Source of the DNA: Sphaerisporangium perillae
GTDB lineage: Bacteria; Actinomycetota; Actinomycetes; Streptosporangiales; Streptosporangiaceae
Assembly (NCBI RefSeq): GCF_023276435.1
Contig: NZ_JALLPO010000004.1
Location: 124,001 to 188,000 of the forward strand
Length of the DNA stretch: 64,000 bases
Direction: 5' to 3'
Part shown: piece after piece, positions 42,861 through 53,865 of the stretch
How positions within the stretch are numbered: position 1 is the first letter of the stretch
Layout: each line of letters starts with the position of its first letter
The notes under the pieces: generated by a model
What the model was told of the DNA's origin: nothing
Databases searched by the model: none
What the model saw: only the letters and a program-made list of their open reading frames with translations
Translations under genes and position numbers: made by a program

Positions 42861-44924
42861 TCAGCGGGGCAACCGGCGGAGATAAACGCGCCTGGCCTCG
42901 TCGATCAGCGCGAGGTGGTCCTCGAGCTGTCGCTTGCTGTCGAACCGTGCCCGGCCGCGGATCAGGTCCTCCAGCCGTTCCAGCCACGAAAGGCACCACC
43001 GGACGTCCTCGGGCCGGGCGACCCTGCGACCGCCGACGTCCACGTACACCGGGCTGGTGTGCGCGAACACCGAGGTGTACAGGGATCGCGGATGGGGGCC
43101 GCCCTCCGCGATCGCGAGGATGTAGGTCGGCTCCCCGACGACAAGCTCGGCGGTGACCTGCGCGGGCGGCCCGTCGGCGAGCACACCGTCCGCGGTGCGG
43201 ATCTCCAGCCGCTCCACCTCCGGACCGATGACCCTGGCCGTGACCGCGACCCGGTCGCCTGGCACACGGTCCAGGCGGTCCCCCGGCTCGTGTCCGTCCA
43301 CGCTGAGCTCGACGAACGGGCCCGTGGTCGCGAACGTCCGGCCCCGGCGCACGGCCTTGGCGTAGGATTCGGCGGTCAGCGGTCCGCTGACCTTGGCGTA
43401 CGTCCGCTCCCAGCCGAGCGGGCTCGCCACCATCTCCATCCGCTGGCGGGTGAACGACACCATCGAGTCGCTGCCCGCGACGGCGGCGAGCCGGTTGCCC
43501 GCGCCGAGCAGCCGGCGGTACACCGCCGACGATCCGGCGGCGGACGCGAAGTGCAGGATCTCCATGCTGTCGACCAGGCCGAGCGCGGCGTCCACCACCG
43601 CCATCCGCGCCGAGCACTGTGGCCGCCCGGTGCCGATGATGTCCTCCGGCGTTTCGATCAGCGACATGAAAGGGTGGGCGTAGCCGACGATCGCGCCGAG
43701 GTCGCGCAACTCCTTGCACACCATGGCGTGGGGCGGCCAGTCGGGGTCGCCGTCGAACCCGCTGTGGTAGTGGCCGGGCGGAGCGGTCATGCCGAAGGCG
43801 TGGAGGTGCCCGAGCAGGTCGTTGCGGTACTCGACGCCCATGCGGGCCAGGTGGGTCGCGTCCGACCACGGCAGATCCCGGCCCGCCCAGTGCTCCAGCG
43901 CCTCCTGGTCGAACACCCGCGGGCCGGACACGTTCGCGGCGAGCAGATTGAGGACGTGCAGGTCCTCGCCGTGCTGCATGGCCGCCGCCATGGCCGGGGT
44001 GGCGACGAGGTCCCCGACGAAGTTGAGGTGCACGTGCAGGTCCGCCCCATACCATCCTGTGGCGGCCGCGTCGTACAGCCGCTCGGGTACCAGCTCGAGC
44101 AGCGTCTCTCCCGACGGGGTGACCTTCGTCTCGGCGAAGCCGTACTCCATCCCCCGCGTCACCCGGACGGTCAGCGGCTCGGAGGGGACCTCCAGCTCGA
44201 TGTCGTCACCGTGGAAGTACGGGATGCCGTGATGGTCGCGCCTCGCGGGCGCGGCATCGGGATACCAGCCCTGGTGCCCCGCACTCCACACGCTCCACCG
44301 GCAGGGGAACCCCGCGCGTAACCTGAGCCGCGCCGGGGTGGCCGGGCGAGTGAGCCCGGACAGGTCCACCCGCTCAACCTCGCCGGTCGCCTCGGCCCTG
44401 GCGCTCGCCTCGGCCGTGGCGTCCAGAGGGCCTCGGGGGAAGGCGGCCACCTCGGTATCGGTGTCCAGGTCGACCAGGCGGGCGCCGCCCGCGGCGAGGC
44501 GGTACGCCTTGTCACCGGCGACGACCTCCACCGCCGACGCGCGAGCGTTGTCGATCAGCAGGGTCAGCGGCACCGGCCGCGAGCCCAGCACGGTGCGCGC
44601 GCGGCCGTGCAGGCGGTGCCCTTCCTCCGTGAGCCGCAGCACGGCGAGCGCGTCCGGCGGCTCCTCGTCGAGCGTGAGCATGTCCCGGAGCACCTCGTCG
44701 AAGTCCAGCTCGAACACCCGGGCCTCGTGTTCGGCTTCGGTGCCCTCCGGCAGTTCGGCCCGCACCCGGGCGAAGGCGGCGCGGAAGAACCGCTCCTCGT
44801 CGGCGAACCGCGACACGCTCATCAGCCTGACGTAGGGGATCAGCGGCTCGCCCCAGCTCATGCCGTGCTCGGCAAGCGCCGCCCGGTACGTCGCGAGCGC
44901 TTCGGCCACCACATTCGGGAGCAT
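42861..44924 (-). CDS. CehA/McbA-type metallohydrolase (PHP-like)
   Basis: 687 residues from the ATG behind GAAGGA; 58 more codons are open upstream but poorly coding. An N-terminal region (1-330) has beta-rich, non-catalytic sequence. The catalytic part starts at WYGADLHVHLNF, the DxHxH metal motif of PHP-like amidohydrolases, and continues with GAIVGYAHPF, VDSMEILHFAS and VAGSDSMVSF. CehA/McbA relatives hydrolyse carbamates, but most family members act on unknown substrates. No signal peptide, so cytoplasmic. A promoter-like region with a small palindrome lies at 45025-45046. Confidence 0.82.
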   Translation of the reverse strand: MLPNVVAEALATYRAALAEHGMSWGEPLIPYVRLMSVSRFADEERFFRAAFARVRAELPEGTEAEHEARVFELDFDEVLRDMLTLDEEPPDALAVLRLTEEGHRLHGRARTVLGSRPVPLTLLIDNARASAVEVVAGDKAYRLAAGGARLVDLDTDTEVAAFPRGPLDATAEASARAEATGEVERVDLSGLTRPATPARLRLRAGFPCRWSVWSAGHQGWYPDAAPARRDHHGIPYFHGDDIELEVPSEPLTVRVTRGMEYGFAETKVTPSGETLLELVPERLYDAAATGWYGADLHVHLNFVGDLVATPAMAAAMQHGEDLHVLNLLAANVSGPRVFDQEALEHWAGRDLPWSDATHLARMGVEYRNDLLGHLHAFGMTAPPGHYHSGFDGDPDWPPHAMVCKELRDLGAIVGYAHPFMSLIETPEDIIGTGRPQCSARMAVVDAALGLVDSMEILHFASAAGSSAVYRRLLGAGNRLAAVAGSDSMVSFTRQRMEMVASPLGWERTYAKVSGPLTAESYAKAVRRGRTFATTGPFVELSVDGHEPGDRLDRVPGDRVAVTARVIGPEVERLEIRTADGVLADGPPAQVTAELVVGEPTYILAIAEGGPHPRSLYTSVFAHTSPVYVDVGGRRVARPEDVRWCLSWLERLEDLIRGRARFDSKRQLEDHLALIDEARRVYLRRLPR

Positions 44925-45024
44925 CGGATCGTCCTTCAAGTGAACTCCTCTGACTCGACGTGCCGCAATGATCACATCGGGAAGGCGATCCGAAGGCGGG
45001 CGGTCACGCCGGAGGATGGATTTG

Positions 45025-45046
45025 CTCCACCTTGGAGTGATGTATA
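45025..45046 (-). promoter_or_regulatory. Promoter and small palindrome upstream of the metallohydrolase
   Basis: On the minus strand TATACA (45046-45041) is a plausible -10 element, and CTCCA-N3-TGGAG (45025-45037) lies immediately downstream, where a repressor would block transcript initiation. It stands 100 bases before the start codon, within the 170-bp gap to the acyltransferase gene. Confidence 0.35.
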
Positions 45047-45094
45047 TGTGCGGGCGAATAACTCGATATGGGACCATCAGCCGGTTCGCCGTGG

Positions 45095-46393
45095 TCACCG
45101 AGCCGTGTCACGTGCCCGGAGAGACGTCTCCAACCCGGCTGCCGGCTGCCTTCCGTACGGGCCACTCCGGCGGAAGAAGATCGCACAGGCTGCGGCGACC
45201 AGGGCGGCCGGGAGCGGCAGCCAGGACAGCCGCTGCACCACCCAGGCGGCCGAGTCGGGCGGGGCGAGCAGTCCCGGGACGGCGGTGCCGAAGGGAAGCG
45301 CGGCCAGCACGACCACCGCCAGCGCCGTCTGGTGCCACAGGAAGACGGTCATCGCGGAGAGGTTCGCCAGCACCACCCCGGCCCACAGCCGCGGGCGGCG
45401 CATCAGGGCGGCCAGCGGCCGGTGGAGCAGCAGGGCCAGTCCGACCTGGGCGACCCCGAAGCAGACGGCGGCCAGCGTGGGCGGGCTCAGGTTGGACACC
45501 CGCGCCCCGGTGACGCCGATCATGCTGGCGGGGTAGCCGAACGCGGTGACCAGGACGACGGTCCCGGCCACCCCGCCGGTCAGCATGGCCACCGCCCCCC
45601 ACCTGCCCTCGATCCACCTGCGCGCACGCCCCGGGTGCGGGATGCCGGACGCCTCCGCGGAGGGTCCCGAGGCGGCACGCGGCGAGGACGGGGACAGGCC
45701 GGTGCGCGCCCGGGCGAGCCCGAGGGCGTAGGGGACCAGCCAGCCCGCGGCCACGTTCGTCCAGCCGAGCCAGCCCGGGCCGCCGGACCCGAAGCGCACC
45801 GCGTCGACGACCAGCACCACCGCCACCATCGCGCAGACCAGCAGGTAGGGCCGCACCCTGACCAGCAGCGGCGTGGCGGCGGTGAGCAGGCCGAACACCG
45901 CGAGGAACCACAGCGGGCCGAGAGCGGGCACGGCGAGCGAGCGCAGCGACCCCGGCGGCATCCCGATGCCGGCCAGCACGGCGAGCAGGGCGGCCCACAC
46001 CAGCAGGAGCGGCCCGACCGGGCCCAGCAGGCGGCGGATCCGCGCCCGCAGCCAGGACCGGGCGTCCCGGGAGCGGGCCAGGCTTCCACCGGCCGCGTAC
46101 CCGCCCACGAAGAAGAAGACGGCCAGGGTCTGCAGCACCCACGACAGCGGCGTGAAGCCCGGCATGGAGGCGAGCGGACTGGTGACGCGAACGTGCCCCA
46201 GGCCGTCCACCACCCAGGCCGTGACCAGCCAGTGCCCGGCGATGACCCCGACGATGGCGATGGCCCGCAGCGCGTCGGCCCCTCGATCCCGCCCCTCCGG
46301 TGTGGCCGCCTCGGTCCGCTCCGCGAACCGCGCCCAGCTCCGCGCGACCCTCGTCCCCGCGAGTCCTGCCCGCCTCCGCCCGATCGTGCTCAT
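45095..46393 (-). CDS. Membrane acyltransferase (acyltransferase-3 family), module B
   Basis: 432 residues with about ten membrane segments. It is a clear paralogue of the protein at 16296-17738: GADALRAIAIVGVIAGHWLVTAW, LASMPGFTPLSWVLQTLAVFFFVGG, GPLWFLAVFGLLTAATPLL, INVAAGWLVPY-like TNVAAGWLVPYALG and NLSAMTVFLWHQTA all have counterparts. It has an extra Pro/Ser-rich loop of about 35 residues near the middle and, unlike module A, ends soon after the last membrane segment. Its start overlaps the hydrolase stop by ATGA. Acylation of a surface or exported compound is inferred. Confidence 0.88.
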   Translation of the reverse strand: MSTIGRRRAGLAGTRVARSWARFAERTEAATPEGRDRGADALRAIAIVGVIAGHWLVTAWVVDGLGHVRVTSPLASMPGFTPLSWVLQTLAVFFFVGGYAAGGSLARSRDARSWLRARIRRLLGPVGPLLLVWAALLAVLAGIGMPPGSLRSLAVPALGPLWFLAVFGLLTAATPLLVRVRPYLLVCAMVAVVLVVDAVRFGSGGPGWLGWTNVAAGWLVPYALGLARARTGLSPSSPRAASGPSAEASGIPHPGRARRWIEGRWGAVAMLTGGVAGTVVLVTAFGYPASMIGVTGARVSNLSPPTLAAVCFGVAQVGLALLLHRPLAALMRRPRLWAGVVLANLSAMTVFLWHQTALAVVVLAALPFGTAVPGLLAPPDSAAWVVQRLSWLPLPAALVAAACAIFFRRSGPYGRQPAAGLETSLRARDTAR

Positions 46394-47163
46394 CGGAGGA
46401 TGCCCACTTCGGAGAGGCGGCCGAGGGCGATCAGCGTCAGGTTGCGCAGGGAGACGCTTCCCGGCTGGAAGTAGTCGCTGTGCCCGGCCGCGCCGGCGGC
46501 GAAGATCCGCGCGCCGAACGACGGCCGTACCGGATCGGCGCCGAACCCGAGGGGCCCGAACCTCAGCGGCGGGACGAAACGCACCCAGTCGTTCGCGCCC
46601 CGCCCCGCCCACAGCCGCGCCGCCGAGCCGAGGTCGCCCGCGCTGCCCACCCCGAGCCCCGGGCTGCCGAACACGGCCACGTCGTCGACGGGCAGACCGG
46701 GCAAGGCCTTGGCGCAGACGACGGAACCGTAGCTGTGGCAAAGAAGGGTCACCGGAGCGCGCGTGACGCGCTTGATCTCCCCGACGGTGCGGCGCAGCGC
46801 GTCGGCGCCTCGCGCGGCGGCGAGGTCGGTGGCCACCGCGAGGCTGATCGTCCGCGGGCTGTCGTACCCCAGCCACGCGATCACCGCGGGTCGCGCCCGG
46901 GAGTCGACGGCCCGTGCCTCGGCGATCAGGGCCCGAGCCGCTCCGCCCGGCGTGCTGTACGGCTTGCGCCGGCCGCCGTCGAAGGTGGCACGTGTGACGT
47001 CGGAGCCGGGGACGATGACCGTCACGCGGTCGGCGGTGGCGAGGTCGCCGAAGACCCGCACCATGTGATCGCCGGTGGCGGGGGCCAGCAGGGTGAGCGC
47101 GCCGAGGGCGCCGGTGAGGGACAAGGCGGTGAAGGACACGGCGGTGAAGACGCTCCGGGCCAC
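46390..47163 (-). CDS. Exported alpha/beta hydrolase (DUF1023-like), module B
   Basis: 257 residues from a GTG behind AGGAGG. The first 28 residues are a signal peptide or anchor (FTAVSFTALSLTGALGALTLLAPA). The hydrolase core has VTVIVPGSDV, PAVIAWLGYDSP, nucleophile S144 in TLLCHSYGSVVCAKALPG, VAVFGSPGLG, WAGRGANDWVRFVPP and GHSDYFQPGS with the likely catalytic His. It is a paralogue of the module A enzyme but lacks about 60 N-terminal residues of it. It forms an operon with the acyltransferase and follows a two-component system on the same strand. Confidence 0.85.
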   Translation of the reverse strand: MARSVFTAVSFTALSLTGALGALTLLAPATGDHMVRVFGDLATADRVTVIVPGSDVTRATFDGGRRKPYSTPGGAARALIAEARAVDSRARPAVIAWLGYDSPRTISLAVATDLAAARGADALRRTVGEIKRVTRAPVTLLCHSYGSVVCAKALPGLPVDDVAVFGSPGLGVGSAGDLGSAARLWAGRGANDWVRFVPPLRFGPLGFGADPVRPSFGARIFAAGAAGHSDYFQPGSVSLRNLTLIALGRLSEVGILR

Positions 47164-47335
47164 GAGGAAGCCTCCTGTCTGATCGCGCTAAATGCTGCGA
47201 ACCAGACGAAAGCTACGAACCAAGATCCCTAACCCGCGTCCCCTCACGGAGTGGTCCTCCGCGTCACCCTCCAGCGCGACCTCGCCGACCCGGCGCTCGC
47301 TTTTCCCAACTCCCGGTGTGTCGGTCGTGGATGTT

Positions 47336-47989
47336 CTATTCGTTGGGGCGGACCAGGCCGGTCTCGTAGGCGAAGACAATGGCCTGGGCGCGGTCGCGCA
47401 GGCCGAGCTTCATGAGGATCCGGCCGACGTGGGTCTTGACGGTCTGCTCGGAGACCACGAGCCGGCCCGCGATCTCGCCGTTGGACAGGCCCTGGGCTAT
47501 CAAGGCCAGCACCTCGGTCTCGCGTTCGGTCAGGTCGTCCAGCCGCTTGACGGTGGGGGCGCGCGGACCGCCGAGGCGGGCGAACTCGGCGATGAGCCGC
47601 TTGGTGACCGAGGGGGCCAGCAGGGCCTCCCCGGACGCGACGATCCTGACGGCCTCGACGAGCTGCTGGGCGGAGGCGTCCTTGAGCAGGAAGCCGCTCG
47701 CCCCCGCTCGCAGCGCCTCGTAGACGTAGTCGTCGAGGTCGAAGGTGGTCAGGATGAGGATCTTCGTGAGCGTGCAGGCGAGGATCCGGCGGGTCGCCTC
47801 CAGCCCGTCCATCACCGGCATCCGGACATCCATCAGCACCACGTCCGGCTCGAGCTCGGCGGCCCTGGCGACCGCCTCCAGGCCGTTGACGGCCTCGCCG
47901 ACGACCTCGATGTCGGGTTGCGTGCCGAGGAAGGTGGTGAAGCCGGTGCGGACCATGCCTTGGTCGTCGGCGATCAGGACCCGGATCAC
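47336..47989 (-). CDS. NarL/LuxR-type response regulator (module B)
   Basis: 217 residues. Receiver domain with D8/D9, phospho-acceptor D54 ([13 protein letters not shown]), Thr in ILTTFDLDD and Lys in FLLKDAS; LuxR DNA-binding domain [23 protein letters not shown]. It overlaps the kinase gene by ATGA. The hydrolase gene begins 172 bp downstream on the same strand, so read-through is possible but an own promoter is likely. Confidence 0.93.
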   Translation of the reverse strand: MIRVLIADDQGMVRTGFTTFLGTQPDIEVVGEAVNGLEAVARAAELEPDVVLMDVRMPVMDGLEATRRILACTLTKILILTTFDLDDYVYEALRAGASGFLLKDASAQQLVEAVRIVASGEALLAPSVTKRLIAEFARLGGPRAPTVKRLDDLTERETEVLALIAQGLSNGEIAGRLVVSEQTVKTHVGRILMKLGLRDRAQAIVFAYETGLVRPNE

Positions 47990-49347
47990 TCGTCCTCCAC
48001 GATGGGCAGGGTCGCGGTGACGGCGAAGCCGCCGCCGGGGGTCGGCGCGGCCTCCAGGGTGCCGCCCAGCAGGATGGCCCGCTCCCGCATGCCGATGATC
48101 CCCTGACCGCCGCCGGAAGGAGGCGGGGTACGCTCCTGGCGGTCGCGCGGGGGCCGTCCGGTGAGGTCAGGGCCTGTGCCGGGGGAGGCCGGCCTGCGCC
48201 CGGGACCGCTGGTCACCTGAAGCCGCAGCTCTGTGGTCGTGCGGACGATCTCGATGCGCACGGACGACCCCGGCGCGTGCCGCATGGCGTTGCTCAGCGA
48301 CTCCTGCAGGATCCGGTACGCGGACAGGCCCACCGCCGGGGGGAGCTCCAGCGAGCCGGTGACGTCCACCGTGACCGCGAGCCCGCCGGAACGGGCGTTC
48401 CCGGTCAGGTCGTCGAGCCGGCCGAGCCCCGGCTGCGGCGCGGTCTCGCGGCGGCCGTCCTCGCCGCGCAGTGCCCCGAGCACCTGGCGCATCTCCGCCA
48501 GGGCCGCGAGCGACAGGACGCGGATCTCGGCGAGCCCGGCCTCCAGCCGCACGGGGTCGCCGGTGGCCCGCAGCGGCACGGCCTCCGCCTGGATCGCGAT
48601 CACCGACATGTGGTGGGCCACGATGTCGTGCAACTCGCGGGCGATGCGGGCGCGCTCCTCCAGTACTGACCTGGCGGCCCGCTGCTCCTCGCCCCGCTGC
48701 CGCTCTTCGGCCAGCCGGTTGGTCGCCCGCCTGCGCGCCCGCACGTTGTAGCCGAAGAGCAGGGCGACGGTCACCATGGTGGAGGCCAGGAACATCGAGT
48801 TGGGGTGGATGATCCACGAGCCCACGACGGACACGATCCACACGCCGAGCGTGACCTCCCCACCGGCGCGGACGGCCACGGAGTAGGCACAGAGCAGGTA
48901 GCAGATCGTCTCGCCGGCGTTGTAGGGGAGTACCTCGCCCGCCGGAACGGATGCTTCCACGCCGAGCACGTCGAGGTTGGCGGCGCCGAGGATCACCGTC
49001 GCGGCGGTGATCCGCCACGCCGCGACCGGCCAGCGGTCGCGCAGCGCGAGCGGCACGGAGAAACCGGCGGCCAGGAGATACATGATCGGTCCGTGGCTGC
49101 CGGGCTCGGGCAGGGTCGCCGCTCCCTGCATCACGGATATGCCGCTGGCGTAGAGGATGTAGGCGAGTACGAAGTCGCCCACGACGACGAGATCGACGGT
49201 GGCGAAGGGAAGCGGGCGCAGAGCGAGGGGCAGACGGAGCCGCAGCCGCGGTGACCGGGGGGTCGCCGGCTCGGCGGTGCCGGTCACCAGCGCCGAGACC
49301 AGCGGCCGCACCGGCCGCACCAGACTGGCCCAGGCACGGGAGCTCAT
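47986..49347 (-). CDS. Sensor histidine kinase, HisKA_3 type (module B)
   Basis: 453 residues from an ATG behind AAGGAG. Membrane segments run through about residues 40-190 with short loops. The phospho-acceptor box is [20 protein letters not shown] with H240; the ATP-binding domain has [11 protein letters not shown] and [18 protein letters not shown] Gly/Pro/Arg-rich insertion (about 390-420) lies before the G-box. The gene start abuts an IS200/IS605-like relic that begins about ten bases upstream of its ribosome site, so the native promoter may have been displaced. Confidence 0.92.
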   Translation of the reverse strand: MSSRAWASLVRPVRPLVSALVTGTAEPATPRSPRLRLRLPLALRPLPFATVDLVVVGDFVLAYILYASGISVMQGAATLPEPGSHGPIMYLLAAGFSVPLALRDRWPVAAWRITAATVILGAANLDVLGVEASVPAGEVLPYNAGETICYLLCAYSVAVRAGGEVTLGVWIVSVVGSWIIHPNSMFLASTMVTVALLFGYNVRARRRATNRLAEERQRGEEQRAARSVLEERARIARELHDIVAHHMSVIAIQAEAVPLRATGDPVRLEAGLAEIRVLSLAALAEMRQVLGALRGEDGRRETAPQPGLGRLDDLTGNARSGGLAVTVDVTGSLELPPAVGLSAYRILQESLSNAMRHAPGSSVRIEIVRTTTELRLQVTSGPGRRPASPGTGPDLTGRPPRDRQERTPPPSGGGQGIIGMRERAILLGGTLEAAPTPGGGFAVTATLPIVEDE

Positions 49348-49357
49348 CGAATCTCCT

Positions 49358-49570
49358 TAAGCGTGGAGACCTCCGCCTTCAGGCGGGGAGGTAACGCGGC
49401 ACGGGGGTGGAACGGTGTCGTCGCACGGTGTGGAACGGTGTCGGATGGTGTGGAGTCGAATCGGTGGACCTCAAAGAGAGAGTCCTCTCTGGCGGGCGAC
49501 CGGCGGTGAAGCAGGAAACCTGACCCGCGAGGGTCGGGATCCCCCTCGTTCACGAGGGGGAGGAGGTCAA
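49358..49570. mobile_element. IS200/IS605-type relic without transposase (PATE-like)
   Basis: Left side: a subterminal hairpin, arms ACCTCCGCC (49369-49377) and GGCGGGGAGGT (49382-49392), loop TTCA, with a small bulge. Right side: GAAGCAGGAAACC, hairpin GACCC-GCGA-GGGTC (49522-49535), then a 9-bp hairpin (49540-49561, loop TTCA), ending AGGAGGTCAA at 49570. This right end resembles the omega-RNA/right-end sequences of actinobacterial tnpB elements, where the guide begins after the final TCAA. No tnpA or tnpB remains. Short GGTGTGGAACGGTGTCG-type repeats fill the interior. The identification is by pattern memory. Confidence 0.6.
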
Positions 49571-49749
49571 CTGGCCAAGGTTACGAGCGCTCTGCGAGCG
49601 TGACGTCGTACCTAGGGAGGATCTTCCGCCGTCACCCCAGAGAGCCAGTGCACCGATCACGAACGCTCGCCGGGTCCCGCCGCACGATGGCGCCGGGTCC
49701 GCCGCACCCCTTCCCGCCGCCCCGGCGCCAAGTACCCGAGCACCACACC

Positions 49750-49950
49750 GCGGGAAGGGGGCACTCGTGCGGGGAGGGAAGTTGCCCGGCGGCGGAGAGG
49801 GTTCCCGGGCGGGTGGGGGTTCCCGGACGGAGAGGGGTTCTCGGGGGGTCTCGGGCGGAGAGTGAGCTGCCTGTGGGAGCGGAGAGGTGCCGGGACGGGG
49901 AGGGGAAGCGGCCGGGATGGAGGGGGGCGGAGGGGTGCTGGGGGGTGAGG
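49750..49950 (+). repeat. G-rich purine tract in the gene-free region upstream of lon
   Basis: The gene-free interval 49571-50017 is dominated by imperfect repeats of CGGAGAGGGGTTCTCGGG type and runs of four to six G, most densely at 49922-49948. Several four-tract combinations could form a G-quadruplex. No coding frame here has normal codon bias, and apart from the HAIR site I see no other element. Confidence 0.5.
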
Positions 49951-50017
49951 ATTACAGAATTACGATCGCTGCAAGCGAACATGCGCAGGGTTGGGAACAA
50001 TCTCGGGCTCTCATTAA

Positions 50018-50036
50018 TTGAGTCGGTGTAACTCAA
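50018..50036. promoter_or_regulatory. HAIR element (HspR operator) upstream of lon
   Basis: TTGAGT at 50018-50023 and ACTCAA at 50031-50036 form a perfect inverted repeat with a 7-base spacer. This is the HspR-associated inverted repeat consensus (CTTGAGT-N7-ACTCAAG) apart from the outermost base on each side. It ends 14 bases before the lon ATG. HspR control of lon is established in Streptomyces. Confidence 0.85.
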
Positions 50037-50050
50037 CCTTTGGAGTTCGC

Positions 50051-52426
<2,376 letters not shown>

Positions 52427-52507
52427 CGGGACGGCGCATCGGCCCGGGCCGCCTGACCTGGGCATCGGTGCCGGGCCGGCTCCGGCCGGACCGGTAGGCG
52501 CACAAAT

Positions 52508-52549
52508 ATGGACGAATCATCCGGTTGCTTGATCGGATGATTCGTCCAT
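52508..52549. promoter_or_regulatory. Perfect 16-bp inverted repeat in front of fic
   Basis: Arms ATGGACGAATCATCCG (52508-52523) and its exact complement (52534-52549) surround a 10-base loop and end 14 bases before the fic ATG. It may be a DNA operator for the Fic protein's own winged-helix domain, or a 5' RNA hairpin that hides the ribosome site. Confidence 0.65.
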
Positions 52550-52563
52550 GCTGTTATGAGGCC

Positions 52564-53700
52564 ATGCTGTACGGAACGCCGGAGCTGGAACCGGCCGACA
52601 AGGCGGTCCTCGATGAGATCGAGGACATGCGGCGCGACCTCAAATACCGCCTTGCCGAGCCGCATCGCTGGGACGGCCAGCTCAGGCGGCAGCTCCAGGC
52701 GCGGGCGATCCAGGGGTCCAACTCCATCGAGGGATACCGCGCCAGCGTGGAGGACATCGAGTCCATCATGCTGGGCGAGGAGCCGCTGGAGACCTCCTCG
52801 GCGGTGGCGCGCGAGATCGCCGGATGCCGGCGGGCGCTCACCTATGTCCGGCATCTGTCCACGGCGCGCGCGTTCCGCTTCGACGCGGGATCGCTGAACG
52901 CGCTGAACTTCATGATGATCGGCCATCACCACGACAAGAGCCCGGGCACCGTGCGGCCGGGCGGCATCTACGTCCGCAACTCCGCGACCGGTGAGGTCGT
53001 CTACGAGGGCCCGGACGCGGAAGAGGTCCCGGGTCTGCTCGACGAGCTGATCGAGTGGCTCAATGGAGGAGACCTCGACGTGCCGAGGTACGTCCGGGCC
53101 GCGATGGCACATTTCAATCTTGTCGCGATCCACCCCTGGCGCGACGGCAACGGACGCATGTCCAGGGCTCTGCAGACGCTGGTTCTCGGCAGGGAGCGGA
53201 TCCTCACCCCCGAGTTCTGCTCAATCGAGGAATGGCTGGGCCTGGGCGAGAACACCGTCGACTATTACCGGGCTCTGCGTGAGGTCCAGCAGGGAGCCTG
53301 GAATCCGCATGATCACACGCTCTCCTGGGTCCGCTTCTGCCTGCGGGCGCATCACATGCAGGCCCAGCGGGTGCGGCGTCGCCTCGCCGAGGCGGGGGAG
53401 GTGTGGCTGCTGCTGGAGGAGCAGGTCGACAAGGAGGGCCTGCACACCCGGTGCGTGCCGGCCCTCTACCAGGTCTTCGTGAGCAGGCGGCTCCGGCGCG
53501 GCACCTACCAGGCGAAGGAGTCGCTGAGCCAGGGGCAGGCGGCGCGCGACCTGCGGGAACTGGCCGCCCGTGACTGGCTCACCCCTTACGGCGAGACCAA
53601 GGGCCGCTTCTACGCTCCGGGGCCGAAGATGGAGCGGGTGAAGGCCGAGTTCGCCGCGCGTGTGGAGCCGCTTCGCGATCCCTACCGGACCGGCGTATGA
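52564..53700 (+). CDS. Fic-domain AMP-transferase with C-terminal winged helix
   Basis: 378 residues. N-terminal Fic_N-like region with inhibitory motif SNSIEG (52-57, pattern [S/T]xxxE[G/N], class II autoinhibition). The catalytic motif is HPWRDGNGRMSR (190-201), with Trp at the usual Phe position. The C-terminal third (about 285-370) has helices and a winged-helix-like end (QAARDLRELAARDWLTPYGETKGRFYAPG), as in DNA-binding Fic proteins of the SoFic group. Fic enzymes AMPylate target proteins. No antitoxin gene is present, consistent with built-in inhibition. The long palindrome just upstream suggests self-regulation. Confidence 0.92.
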   Translation: MLYGTPELEPADKAVLDEIEDMRRDLKYRLAEPHRWDGQLRRQLQARAIQGSNSIEGYRASVEDIESIMLGEEPLETSSAVAREIAGCRRALTYVRHLSTARAFRFDAGSLNALNFMMIGHHHDKSPGTVRPGGIYVRNSATGEVVYEGPDAEEVPGLLDELIEWLNGGDLDVPRYVRAAMAHFNLVAIHPWRDGNGRMSRALQTLVLGRERILTPEFCSIEEWLGLGENTVDYYRALREVQQGAWNPHDHTLSWVRFCLRAHHMQAQRVRRRLAEAGEVWLLLEEQVDKEGLHTRCVPALYQVFVSRRLRRGTYQAKESLSQGQAARDLRELAARDWLTPYGETKGRFYAPGPKMERVKAEFAARVEPLRDPYRTGV

Positions 53701-53865
53701 GCGAGGCCGCGGCCCGGAAACGGCCGGGAGCGATCAGGTGAGAGCTTCCGCGCGCGGTGAGCGGGCACGGCGGATCCTGAGGCCGCGGGGCTCGATCGAG
53801 AGTGCCGGGACGCCCGGTAAGTGGGTGCTTTTCACGGGGCAGGCAACCGAGTAGCGTTCGGTTTT

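Noticed and set aside
47188-47379. 63-codon frame between hydrolase and response regulator of module B
   Set aside because: Overlaps the 3' end of the regulator gene and lacks a ribosome site and coding bias.
49344-49553. 69-codon minus-strand frame upstream of the module B kinase
   Set aside because: It runs through the hairpins of the IS200/IS605-like relic and overlaps the kinase ribosome site; no protein character.
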